6,535 nucleotides of DNA from Hydrogenophaga sp. (GTDB taxonomy: Bacteria; Pseudomonadota; Gammaproteobacteria; Burkholderiales; Burkholderiaceae_C): the NCBI GenBank assembly GCA_020047875.1, contig JAIFNE010000042.1:1-6535 (forward strand), in the 5' to 3' direction. Under the pieces are notes generated by a model. That model did no database searches, had not been told where the DNA came from, and saw only the letters and a list, made by a program, of their open reading frames with translations. The translations under genes and the position numbers were made by a program. Shown here piece after piece: positions 1-5,967 of this stretch (position 1 is its first letter; each line of letters begins with the position of its first letter).

Positions 1-458
1 GCCACCCGCTCGTTGAGCTTCACGCCCGAGGATTTGAGCAGCGAGAAAACCGCTGCAGCGTCGGTCGAGCCCACGATGGCGCCCAGCAGCAACGCCAGCG
101 GCCAGCTCAGGTCGAGCAGCCACCAGGCGGCTGCGCCGGTCACGGCCGTGCTCACCAGCACGCCCAGCGTGGCCAGCAGCAGCGAGGGCCTGAGCCCAGT
201 GCGAAAAGTGGTGAAGTCGGTGCGCAAACCGCCGTCGAGCAGGATCACCGCCAGCGCCACGTTGCCCACCACAAAGCTCAACCGGAAATCGTCGAAAGCC
301 AGCCCGCCTGGCCCGTCCTCCCCGGCCAGCATGCCCGCGACCAGAAACACCAGCAAGAAGCCGGCCCGCGCCGAAAACACGCCCGCCAGCACGCTCAGAA
401 ACACCAGCGCCGCGGCAACCAGCAGCGGCAGGGTCAGAAAGTCGAGGGAAATGGCCAT
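1..458 (-). CDS. nhaP2: K+/H+ antiporter, NhaP2/CvrA family, N-terminal part (runs off left edge)
   Basis: The first 152 residues of an inner-membrane CPA1-family cation/proton antiporter; the rest lies beyond the left edge. The visible protein is a succession of hydrophobic helices: roughly residues 8-27, 32-45, 60-76, 92-113 and 119-140. Two features are typical of NhaP2/CvrA: LAGEDGPGGLAFDDF at about residues 44-58, and GAIVGSTDAAAVFSLL at about 126-141, whose Asp is expected to take part in ion exchange. It ends at the edge inside the family motif KLNERV. The ATG at 458-456 is chosen because an in-frame TAG lies 9 bp upstream of it. No clear Shine-Dalgarno sequence precedes it. The known family role is K+ (or Na+) efflux in exchange for protons; here that is inferred from homology by eye. 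The C-terminal TrkA-C/CorC-like part of NhaP2 cannot be checked, so a plain NhaP-type antiporter remains possible. The neighbouring antiporter gene is divergent. Confidence 0.88.
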   Translation of the reverse strand, partial: MAISLDFLTLPLLVAAALVFLSVLAGVFSARAGFLLVFLVAGMLAGEDGPGGLAFDDFRLSFVVGNVALAVILLDGGLRTDFTTFRTGLRPSLLLATLGVLVSTAVTGAAAWWLLDLSWPLALLLGAIVGSTDAAAVFSLLKSSGVKLNERV

Positions 459-652
459 GAGGGAACGCTATCAGAAAGCGTGCCAGGGCTGGACCGGCCG
501 GCGTCGTGAAGTGCACAGTCTCCAGCCCGGTGATGGCGCAACGCCGATCGACCGACCGGACCCATGCCGCTACAGTCGCTCCCCAGGTCTGGTGCATGAC
601 GCTCCGGTTGAGCACCACCACGGACCGGCATGGACCTTGCAACGGAACCCTC
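459..652. promoter_or_regulatory. Divergent intergenic region between two antiporter genes
   Basis: These 194 bp separate the start codons of two divergently transcribed antiporters and must hold both promoters unless the upstream in-frame starts of the right gene are used. I see no convincing -35/-10 pair. It contains a perfect 8-bp inverted repeat, CCATGCCG at 562-569 and CGGCATGG at 626-633. Between the arms are the 6-bp arms TGGTGC (590-595) and GCACCA (612-617). The sequence GGACCGGC occurs at 492-499 and again at 622-629. These could be operator half-sites or chance in GC-rich DNA. Confidence 0.4.
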
Positions 653-2245
653 ATGGAACCTCTGATGATTGCGCTGGCCTTTGCGGCCGGCTTTGCGGTG
701 CAACTGGTCAGGCTGCCGCCGCTGATCGGCTTTCTGGCTGCCGGCTTTGCGCTCAACGCCATGGGTTTCGAGCGCACGCCCGCGCTGGACACCATTGCCA
801 ACCTGGGGGTGACGCTGCTGCTGTTCACCATCGGGCTCAAGCTCGACATCAAGACGCTGCTCAAGACCGAGGTCTGGGCATCGGCCAGCCTGCACATCGT
901 GGGCTCCACCCTGCTGCTGGCCGGCGTGTTGTTTGTGTTCAAACTCATGGGGCTGGCGCTGGCCACCGAGCTGGGCTGGACAGCCATGGTCCTGCTGGGC
1001 TTTGCGCTCAGCTTTTCCAGCACCGTGTTTGCGGTGAAGGTGCTGGAAGACCGCAGCGAGCTGGGGTCGCTTTACGGTCGCGTTGCCATCGGCATTTTGG
1101 TCATGCAAGACGTTTTTGCCGTCATTTTTCTGAGCGCGTCCTCCGGCCAGCTGCCCAGCCCCTGGGCGCTTTGTCTGGTGCTGCTGTGGCCGGCGGCCAA
1201 GCTGATGAAGCGGGCGCTGGACCGCGTGGGCCATGGCGACCTGCAGGTGCTGTATGGCGCTTTCCTGTCGCTGGTGGTGGGTTACAGCCTGTTTGAGGCG
1301 GTGGGCGTCAAGGGCGACCTCGGTGCGCTGATCGTGGGCATGTTGCTGGCGTCCCATCCCGCCACAGCCGGGCTGGCGAAATCGCTCTTCCACCTCAAAG
1401 AGCTGTTTCTGGTGGGCTTTTTCATCAGCGTCGGCTTGGGGGCATTGCCCAACCTGTCGATGGTGGTGATGGCCGCTTTGCTGCTGCTCGCGCTGCCGCT
1501 GAAAAGCGCGCTGTATCACCTGCTGCTGATGCGCTTCGGGCTGCGCACGCGCTCCGGCGTGCTGTCCACCCTGGCGCTCACCAATTACTCGGAGTTCGGC
1601 CTCATCGTGGCCGCCATCGCCGCCACCGCCGGCTGGCTGTCAGCCGAATGGCTGGTGGTGATTTCGCTGGCGCTGGCAGGCAGCTTCGTGCTGGCGGCGC
1701 CCCTGAATGCGGCCAGCGAAAAGCTCTACGCCCGCTACAAGGTGCCGCTGTCCCGGCTGGAATCGTCAACACTGCTGGCCGCCGACCAGCCGATCCACCT
1801 GGGCGAGGTCGATGCCGTGGTGCTCGGCATGGGCCGCATCGGTAGCGGTGCTTACGAGCGCCTGGTGGCTGAGCATGGCCTGCGCGTGCTGGGCGTGGAC
1901 AACAACCCGGACAAACTCACCGCCCACCTCGCCGCCGGCCGCGAGGTGATTGAAGGTGACGCGGTGGACTCCGACTTCTGGGATAAGCTGGTGGTGGGCG
2001 GGCCGCTGAAATTGGTGCTGCTGGCCATGCCGTCGCACGCGGGCAATCTCTACGCCCTGCAGCAGCTCAAGCACCGCGCCTTCGCCGGGCACATTGCCGC
2101 CATCGTGCAATACCGCGACGAGATCGCCCCGCTGCGCGAACTGGGGGCTGACGCGGTGTTTCATGTGGCCGACGAGGCCGGAACGGCCTTTGCCGATGAC
2201 GCCGTGGCTGGGCTGGGCTCGCCAGGCTTTGCGCGGCGGGTGTGA
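653..2245 (+). CDS. Cation/proton antiporter, CPA2 (Kef/YbaL type) with RCK/TrkA-N domain
   Basis: A 530-residue inner-membrane antiporter, close in length to E. coli YbaL/KefK. Residues 1 to about 350 form the Na+/H+ exchanger domain with about 12 hydrophobic segments. Family marks are LLLFTIGLKLDIK (about 55-67), FSSTVFAVKVLED (121-133) and the helix VMQDVFAV, where Q152-D153 matches the conserved Gln-Asp of Kef transporters. Residues from about 385 form a Rossmann RCK (TrkA-N) domain: GMGRIG at 392-397, an acidic residue ending the second strand (D416 in LGVDNN), and a further acidic pair, EGD, near 434-436. There is no TrkA-C domain. Kef-type proteins exchange K+ for H+ under nucleotide or thiol control; the ligand here is unknown. 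The frame is open back to an ATG at 506, but residues encoded before 653 are not antiporter-like and the hydrophobic N-terminus starts at this ATG. The ribosome binding site is weak. The gene is divergent from the NhaP2-like gene. A GSH-gated KefB/C role is less likely than a YbaL-like one. Confidence 0.9.
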   Translation: MEPLMIALAFAAGFAVQLVRLPPLIGFLAAGFALNAMGFERTPALDTIANLGVTLLLFTIGLKLDIKTLLKTEVWASASLHIVGSTLLLAGVLFVFKLMGLALATELGWTAMVLLGFALSFSSTVFAVKVLEDRSELGSLYGRVAIGILVMQDVFAVIFLSASSGQLPSPWALCLVLLWPAAKLMKRALDRVGHGDLQVLYGAFLSLVVGYSLFEAVGVKGDLGALIVGMLLASHPATAGLAKSLFHLKELFLVGFFISVGLGALPNLSMVVMAALLLLALPLKSALYHLLLMRFGLRTRSGVLSTLALTNYSEFGLIVAAIAATAGWLSAEWLVVISLALAGSFVLAAPLNAASEKLYARYKVPLSRLESSTLLAADQPIHLGEVDAVVLGMGRIGSGAYERLVAEHGLRVLGVDNNPDKLTAHLAAGREVIEGDAVDSDFWDKLVVGGPLKLVLLAMPSHAGNLYALQQLKHRAFAGHIAAIVQYRDEIAPLRELGADAVFHVADEAGTAFADDAVAGLGSPGFARRV

Positions 2246-2541
2246 CTCTGCAGACATGCCCCCTCTTTTCGAGTCTGTCGGACGCACGCACCGGCAGTTC
2301 GGGGGGGGGTGGCGCGCTTTTGTCCGGATTCGTGTCCAAGCTGATTGCAACGGCAGCCGTGCAGGCGCCGCCGCGCGTGGTCGGCAACGGAGCGCTGGGA
2401 TTTATCATCGCTCGGACTGCTCCAGAGCAATGACCTGCGACATTTCTGCTTTCCCGAGCGTTCGGGTGCGAGCCAAGCCGGTTTCGGCCTTGTTCCCGAA
2501 CGCAGTCAACACGCATCTCGGCTGACCGCCCCATTCACGCC
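2246..2541. other. Intergenic region without recognisable gene
   Basis: These 296 bp lie between the antiporter and the methyltransferase. Several short open frames exist on both strands, but none resembles a known protein and none has a good ribosome binding site. Visible structure: a run of nine Gs at 2301-2309, a weak 5-bp stem just after the antiporter stop (CAGAC at 2250-2254, GTCTG at 2274-2278) that is too short to call a terminator, and a long imperfect hairpin at 2458-2503 listed separately. The promoter of the methyltransferase should be here, but no clear -35/-10 pair is visible. Confidence 0.6.
2458..2503. repeat. Imperfect long hairpin upstream of methyltransferase gene
   Basis: The arms GCGTTCGGG (2458-2466) and CCCGAACGC (2495-2503) are perfectly complementary over 9 bp. 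Inside them a second stem forms between CAAGCCG and CGGCCTTG with one bulged base and a GTTT loop. Neither strand has a T-run after it, so it is not a canonical intrinsic terminator. It sits 38 bp before the methyltransferase start and could be a 5' leader structure, a REP-like element or a protein-binding site. Confidence 0.5.
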
Positions 2542-3297
2542 ATGGACAACCTCGACCTGCTCATCGACCTTCACCAGCCCAATCCTCGCCAGGGACCGGG
2601 TGGCGACACGCAAACCGCGCTCGCGCTGCGCCTGACCGGTCTCGATCCAGCCTTGCCGCTAACCGTTGCCGATATCGGCTGCGGCACCGGCGCGTCCACC
2701 CAAGCGCTGGGTCGGCTGCTGCCGCTGGCGCAGATCACCGCGGTGGATTTTCTGCCGGCCTTCCTGGCTGAGTTGCAGCATAGCAACGCAGCCGCCGGCC
2801 TGGCCGACCGCGTGACGACGCTGGCGGCATCCATGGACGCGCTGCCTTTTGTCGATGGGCAGTTCGACCTGATCTGGTCCGAGGGTGCCATCTACAACAT
2901 GGGTTTTGAAAATGGCGTGAGAAGCTGGCGGCGCTTCCTCAAGCCCGGCGGCGTGCTCGTCGTGTCCGAGCTCACCTGGACCACCGAGCATCGCCCGTCC
3001 GAACTGCAAGCACACTGGGAGCGCGAGTACCCCGAAGTCGGCACCGCATCCGCCAAGCTGGGCGTGCTGGAGCGGCACGGCTATTCCCCCCTGGGCTACT
3101 TCGTGCTGCCAGAGCATTGCTGGCTGGACAACTACTACCGCCCCTTACAGGCCGGGTTCAACGGCTTCTTGCAGCGACATCACCACAGCGAAGCGGCCCG
3201 GGCCGTCGTGGCTGAACACGAGCATGAGATCGCGCTGTATGAGGCGCACAAGGCATTTTTTAGCTACGGCGTGTATGTCGCCCAGCGGTTGGCCTGA
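2542..3297 (+). CDS. Class I SAM-dependent methyltransferase, substrate unknown
   Basis: A 251-residue cytoplasmic protein with a Rossmann-type S-adenosylmethionine-binding domain of the Methyltransf_11/25 kind. Motif I is VADIGCGTGAST at residues 42-53. The acidic residue at the end of strand 2, expected to bind the ribose hydroxyls, is D69 in ITAVDF. The motif IV region is FDLIWSEGAIYNMGF (108-122), and the post-motif LKPGG is at 133-137. The SEGAIYN.GF segment and a C-terminal half rich in aromatic residues and His (LDNYYRPL, QRHHHSE) recall a group of uncharacterised bacterial methyltransferases that includes a structurally solved Bacteroides protein. That link is from memory and should be checked. 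The ATG at 2542 gives a normal N-terminus, though no clear Shine-Dalgarno precedes it. A GNAT gene follows 19 bp downstream on the same strand, so the two are probably co-transcribed. Nothing in the sequence tells whether the acceptor is a small molecule, lipid or protein. Confidence 0.88.
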   Translation: MDNLDLLIDLHQPNPRQGPGGDTQTALALRLTGLDPALPLTVADIGCGTGASTQALGRLLPLAQITAVDFLPAFLAELQHSNAAAGLADRVTTLAASMDALPFVDGQFDLIWSEGAIYNMGFENGVRSWRRFLKPGGVLVVSELTWTTEHRPSELQAHWEREYPEVGTASAKLGVLERHGYSPLGYFVLPEHCWLDNYYRPLQAGFNGFLQRHHHSEAARAVVAEHEHEIALYEAHKAFFSYGVYVAQRLA

Positions 3298-3316
3298 AGA
3301 GCGACCCGGCGCACGC

Positions 3317-3841
3317 ATGCAACCGACCCACCGGGCCTACCAGGCCTCGGACCGCGGTGCGTGTATCGCGCTGTTTGAGACCAACGTGCCGCACTTCTTC
3401 TGCGAGGGCGAGCAACAAGATTTCACCGAGTTCCTGGATGTCGCCGCGAGCCGCTATCTCGTGGTGCTCGACGGTGGTGCGCTGTTGGCCTGCGGCGGTT
3501 TCACCCTCAGTCGTGACGCTCAGGTGGCCAGCCTCTGCTGGGGCATGGTCCGCCGCGATCACCAACGGCAGGGCCTTGGTGCGCTCCTGTTGCGGCTGCG
3601 GCTGCAAGCCATCGCACTGAGCACCTCTGTTCGCTCCGTGCGCCTGACCACTTCACAACACAGTCAGGGTTTTTTCGAGCGCCATGGCTTTGAGGTGCAA
3701 TTCCTCCGGCCAGACGGGTTCGCGCCGGGACTGGACGAAGTCGAGATGAAACTGGAAGCGACAGGAATCTCTCAACAGTGTCGAACTTCGCTGAAAGACC
3801 ACGCCAAGGCAGGAAGCGCTGCCTTGGGCAGCCCTTCCTGA
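3317..3841 (+). CDS. GNAT-family N-acetyltransferase
   Basis: A 174-residue acetyl-CoA-dependent N-acetyltransferase. The N-terminal strand and helix (YQASDRGACIALFETNVPHFF, residues 8-28) resemble other small GNATs. Motif A is clear: VRRDHQRQGLGALLLRLRL at about 78-96, with the pyrophosphate-binding loop R84-Q-G-L-G88. Motif B is SQGFFERHGFEVQ, about 116-128. The core fold ends near residue 147 (VEMKLE). The remaining ~27 residues are polar and low in complexity, and their DNA includes a perfect 9-bp hairpin, so this tail may be an acquired read-through extension. The ATG at 3317 fits the family start. An upstream in-frame ATG at 3224 would overlap the methyltransferase and add unrelated sequence. 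The gene lies 19 bp after the methyltransferase, suggesting one transcript. The acetyl acceptor is unknown. Confidence 0.85.
   Translation: MQPTHRAYQASDRGACIALFETNVPHFFCEGEQQDFTEFLDVAASRYLVVLDGGALLACGGFTLSRDAQVASLCWGMVRRDHQRQGLGALLLRLRLQAIALSTSVRSVRLTTSQHSQGFFERHGFEVQFLRPDGFAPGLDEVEMKLEATGISQQCRTSLKDHAKAGSAALGSPS
3804..3827. terminator. Hairpin at 3' end of GNAT gene, possible terminator
   Basis: A perfect 9-bp stem, CCAAGGCAG (3804-3812) and CTGCCTTGG (3819-3827), with a 6-nt loop GAAGCG. It lies inside the last codons of the GNAT frame, 14 bp before the end of its stop codon, and faces the 3' end of the gcdH fragment from the other side. The tracts after it are only mildly T-rich: GCAGCCCTTCC on the plus strand and CGTGGTCTTTC on the minus strand. 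It may serve both converging units or be only partly active. Confidence 0.45.
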
Positions 3842-3858
3842 GGTGAGCGCCGAACGGA

Positions 3859-4014
3859 TCAATTCGAAAACGCCGCGATCCCGGTAATCGCCCGGCCCAG
3901 AATCAGCGCATGCACATCGTGGGTGCCCTCGTAGGTGTTCACCACCTCCAGGTTCACCGTCGCTGATGCCGTTGCCGCCCATCATGTCGCGGGCCTTGCC
4001 GCCGCTGTTGCGCT
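3859..4014 (-). pseudogene. gcdH 3'-end fragment, degraded second copy (copy 1)
   Basis: A partial repeat of the end of the glutaryl-CoA dehydrogenase gene at the right of the window, in the same orientation. Positions 3859-3958 match 5968-6067 without gaps and differ at only two of 100 bases. Positions 3959-3995 are identical to 6080-6116, and 3996-4014 match 6138-6156 with one mismatch. Against the right copy, it therefore lacks 12 bp (6068-6079) and 21 bp (6117-6137), both multiples of three. Similarity stops abruptly at 4014 and near 3859. The fragment still encodes the gcdH stop and the NTYEGTHD.HALILGR segment, but like the right copy these are out of frame with the preceding MMGGNGISD segment. 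It has no start and cannot make an enzyme. An antisense open frame of about 140 codons spans it and carries on into the GNAT gene region; I regard that frame as incidental. Confidence 0.85.
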
Positions 4015-4084
4015 CTACTCGCCGTGGCCAGCTCGTGACGGACTGACACCCACATGCGTGCTTGCATCCGGTGCGCAAGAGCAG

Positions 4085-4113
4085 AAGCGGCCCTGCAGAA
4101 GGCAGGGCCGCTT
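4085..4113 (-). terminator. Intrinsic terminator of the serine hydrolase gene
   Basis: A perfect 12-bp GC-rich stem, AAGCGGCCCTGC (4085-4096) and GCAGGGCCGCTT (4102-4113), with a 5-nt loop. It lies 47 bp beyond the stop of the minus-strand hydrolase. Read on the minus strand it is followed by CTGCTCTTGC; read on the plus strand it is followed by TTAACAGAGTTTTT, so it may act in both directions. A smaller 6-bp hairpin, TACCGT (4131-4136) and ACGGTA (4149-4154), sits between it and the stop codon. Confidence 0.8.
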
Positions 4114-4160
4114 TAACAGAGTTTTTGGTTTACCGTAAATGCCGGAGCACGGTAGCACCA

Positions 4161-5666
4161 CTACGGCGTACCGAACACCCTCTGGTAGGTAGCAGACAGG
4201 ATTTGCTCTTCCCACCGGTAAAAGGTGGAGTACTGGCCCAGCGCAGCCGAGTCCGGGTTAGCCCCGACGCCGCCGATGATGTAAATCATGCCATTACCCG
4301 TGGCAGGATCAAACACCATGCCCGAAAACAAACCATAGGCATCGCCCAAGTGGCCAGCCCATTTCAGACTGCCCGTTTGGGTGATCTTGTCGCCGGTGCC
4401 AGCATCTTCTGTGGCAGTGAACAGCTGAACGCCCAGTCCCCACGAGCGAAACAAACCATAATAATTGTTGCCGTTGGAGGGTGTCGCTGTGTAAGTCCAC
4501 CGAGGTGTGAACATGCTGTCCACGGTGGGCTTCTGCAAAATGCGCACCCCGTCCACTTCACCTCCGCCCATCAGCAAACGCATGATTTTTGACAGGTCCA
4601 GTGCCGAAATTCGCAGGCCGCCCTGGGGTCCGAACAAGGTGCCATTGGTGCCCGGCACATAGCTGGCGAGGAGGGCGGCATCGCCCGGACTCACTGTCGG
4701 GCGCACGCCACCGAAGTTGTCCCACTGAGGTACCCAAGGACCCGCTGGGTCCCAGGCCGAGCCGGTTCGCTTCCGATACAACGTGGCGATGTTGGTGAAA
4801 TCGGCATCGGCGAAGTGCTGGGGGTTAAAGCTGGCCTTGACGCCCAGTGGATCGAAAATGTTTTCCTTGGCATAAACGTCGAAGCGCTTGCCCGTGACAT
4901 GTTCGACCATGCTCGCCAGCAGCCCGTAGTTCAGGTTGGTGTAGACGAAGTAGTTGTCAGCTGGCGACCGCGAACCCCACGCGCCTCCGCTGCCGTAGTT
5001 GGTTCCGCCTGGTATGAAGTAGCTTGAAATGGCCTGGGTGACTGACAGGTTGTATCCCTCGTCATCCCGGATGCTGCCAGTGTGGCTCAGCAACATGGCT
5101 GGTGTGATCATGGCGCTTGGAAATGCCGGATTGCGCAGGGTGAAGGGCAAGTACGACGAAGCGTCTGCATCCAGGTTGATTTGCCCACGCTCTACCAGTT
5201 GCATCACAGCAATGGCCGTCACGGTCTTGGAAATTGAAGCGATGCGATATTTGGTTTGGTCATTCGCAGGCAGACTCTTGCTCGGGTCGGTATTGTCAAT
5301 TTGGCGACTACCGAAGGAGCCTTGATAGGCCAATTGACCACCCTTGACGGCTACCACTGCCAGTGAAGCAAGATTCTTCGATGGCGTGTCCACCACCGCC
5401 TGCAGATCCACGCTGAGTGCGGCTGCGCGCTCAGCTGAAATCACCGGGGGTGGAGTTGTATCCACCTGCGCTGTGTCGTTGTCCGAGCCACCGCAGCCGG
5501 AGATCAGGCCGGCCAAGATGAGACCAGCTGAGCACATGGCTACCGAGCGCGCCCAAGGGCGGCTCGACCCATCCACAGCGAACAGTGCTGGGGTAGGCGA
5601 AAGTAGCGGCGACTTAAAGATAGATGCGTGCCTGGGGGTCGTTCCCATGGCTGAGGGAAGTTTCAT
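4161..5666 (-). CDS. Serine hydrolase lipoprotein, class C beta-lactamase/esterase family (PF00144)
   Basis: A 501-residue exported hydrolase of the beta-lactamase/DD-peptidase fold. Residues 39-57 hold a hydrophobic lipoprotein signal ending in the lipobox I-S-G-C58, so the mature protein should be lipid-anchored; Gly at +2 favours the outer membrane. A short Thr/Pro linker (TTPPPV, 70-75) follows. The catalytic SxxK is S144-I-S-K147 (RIASISKT). The second motif is Y242-T-N244 in YTNLNYGLL, typical of this family. The third motif is H439-L-G441 in WAGHLGD, replacing the KTG of true beta-lactamases. HxG suggests an esterase or peptidase rather than an antibiotic-degrading enzyme; the substrate is unknown. 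The ATG at 5666 is chosen because AAGGA lies 8 bp upstream. It leaves an unusually long, polar n-region of about 38 residues before the signal core. A further in-frame ATG at 5708 has no such site. The gene stands alone, with its own terminator and leader, and lower GC than its neighbours suggests transfer. Confidence 0.88.
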   Translation of the reverse strand: MKLPSAMGTTPRHASIFKSPLLSPTPALFAVDGSSRPWARSVAMCSAGLILAGLISGCGGSDNDTAQVDTTPPPVISAERAAALSVDLQAVVDTPSKNLASLAVVAVKGGQLAYQGSFGSRQIDNTDPSKSLPANDQTKYRIASISKTVTAIAVMQLVERGQINLDADASSYLPFTLRNPAFPSAMITPAMLLSHTGSIRDDEGYNLSVTQAISSYFIPGGTNYGSGGAWGSRSPADNYFVYTNLNYGLLASMVEHVTGKRFDVYAKENIFDPLGVKASFNPQHFADADFTNIATLYRKRTGSAWDPAGPWVPQWDNFGGVRPTVSPGDAALLASYVPGTNGTLFGPQGGLRISALDLSKIMRLLMGGGEVDGVRILQKPTVDSMFTPRWTYTATPSNGNNYYGLFRSWGLGVQLFTATEDAGTGDKITQTGSLKWAGHLGDAYGLFSGMVFDPATGNGMIYIIGGVGANPDSAALGQYSTFYRWEEQILSATYQRVFGTP

Positions 5667-5674
5667 ACCAAAAA

Positions 5675-5679
5675 TCCTT
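5675..5679 (-). promoter_or_regulatory. Ribosome binding site of the serine hydrolase
   Basis: On the minus strand AAGGA is followed by 8 bases (TTTTTGGT) and then ATG at 5666. It decides the start codon over the in-frame ATG at 5708 and the one at 5648, neither of which has a comparable site. Confidence 0.7.
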
Positions 5680-5793
5680 GAGGGCGCGAGAGAATTCGCA
5701 TGGTCCAAAACGCAAGACCCATGCCAGTCTGTCCGGATTTTTCGAGTGTATTGCTGCGGATGTTCGGTTGAATGCTGTCACAGGGCTGCAGTT

Positions 5794-5823
5794 CGTATAA
5801 GACAATCAGAACACTACGACCAA
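5794..5823 (-). promoter_or_regulatory. Possible weak sigma-70 promoter for the serine hydrolase
   Basis: On the minus strand TTGGTC (5823-5818) and TATACG (5799-5794) are separated by 18 bp. They match the -35 and -10 consensus at 3 and 4 of 6 positions. Transcription would start near 5787, giving a leader of about 120 nt. The match is poor and could be chance, but the DNA here is less GC-rich than elsewhere and no better pair was seen. Confidence 0.25.
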
Positions 5824-5836
5824 ACGCTGCGCACAC

Positions 5837-5882
5837 ATTTGGTGCTGTTGTAGGTCGACCCACCGCGGCGGCCGCACCAAAT
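5837..5882. repeat. Inverted repeat with 9-bp arms
   Basis: ATTTGGTGC (5837-5845) and GCACCAAAT (5874-5882) are perfect reverse complements around a 28-bp centre. The centre includes the 8-bp palindrome GGTCGACC (5853-5860) and the GC-rich stretch CCGCGGCGGCCGC. It lies downstream of gcdH and upstream of the hydrolase's possible promoter, so it could be a gcdH transcript-end hairpin or an operator. No T-run follows on the minus strand. Confidence 0.5.
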
Positions 5883-5967
5883 TAGGGGTTTCAAGGCCGT
5901 CGCGTCTCAGACCTTCATGGCAATGGGGGGCGCAATGCAGCAGCAGGCAGTCTTTGAAGGGACCCAT

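Larger units (their letters stand above)
4015..5967. other. Cargo segment bracketed by gcdH 3'-end repeats
   Basis: This ~1.95 kb segment lies between two direct copies of the gcdH 3' end. It contains a single complete gene (the serine hydrolase lipoprotein), its terminator and its leader. By eye on a few sampled lines its GC is roughly 55-57%, against about 63-65% for the antiporter and gcdH DNA. It contains no integrase, transposase or terminal inverted repeats. It may be an inserted segment or the remnant of a larger island or of a duplication. The boundaries are simply where the gcdH similarity stops. Confidence 0.4.
5667..5967. other. Leader/intergenic region between gcdH and the serine hydrolase
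   Basis: About 300 bp without a convincing gene. It should carry the hydrolase promoter and the transcription end of gcdH. Seen in it: a weak promoter-like pair (5794-5823), an inverted repeat of 9-bp arms (5837-5882) and, at 5911-5958, 6-bp arms CCTTCA/TGAAGG near the gcdH end. The out-of-frame gcdH reading frame continues into it and stops at 5915. ACCAAA/TTTGGT occurs three times (5819-5824, 5838-5843, 5876-5881), which might mark a binding site. Confidence 0.5.

Noticed and set aside
13..1519. Long open frames of about 360-430 codons on both strands, overlapping the two antiporters
   Set aside because: Their translations are Arg/His/Gln/Ala-rich without any family resemblance, while the antiporter frames on the opposite strand or another frame show clear membrane helices and motifs. 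They are shadows of GC-rich coding DNA.
2250..2278. Possible terminator after the CPA2 antiporter
   Set aside because: Only a 5-bp stem with a loop of about 19 nt and no T-run.
2458..2503. Integron attC site
   Set aside because: The conserved outer RYYYAAC/GTTRRRY boxes are absent and no integron integrase or cassette array is nearby.
3653..4078. A separate minus-strand gene over the GNAT end and gcdH fragment
   Set aside because: The middle is gcdH sequence in mixed frames and the rest is antisense to the GNAT gene; no start signal is visible.
4015..5967. Complete insertion sequence or transposon
   Set aside because: No transposase, no terminal inverted repeats and no short target duplication were found; the flanking repeats are gcdH sequence.
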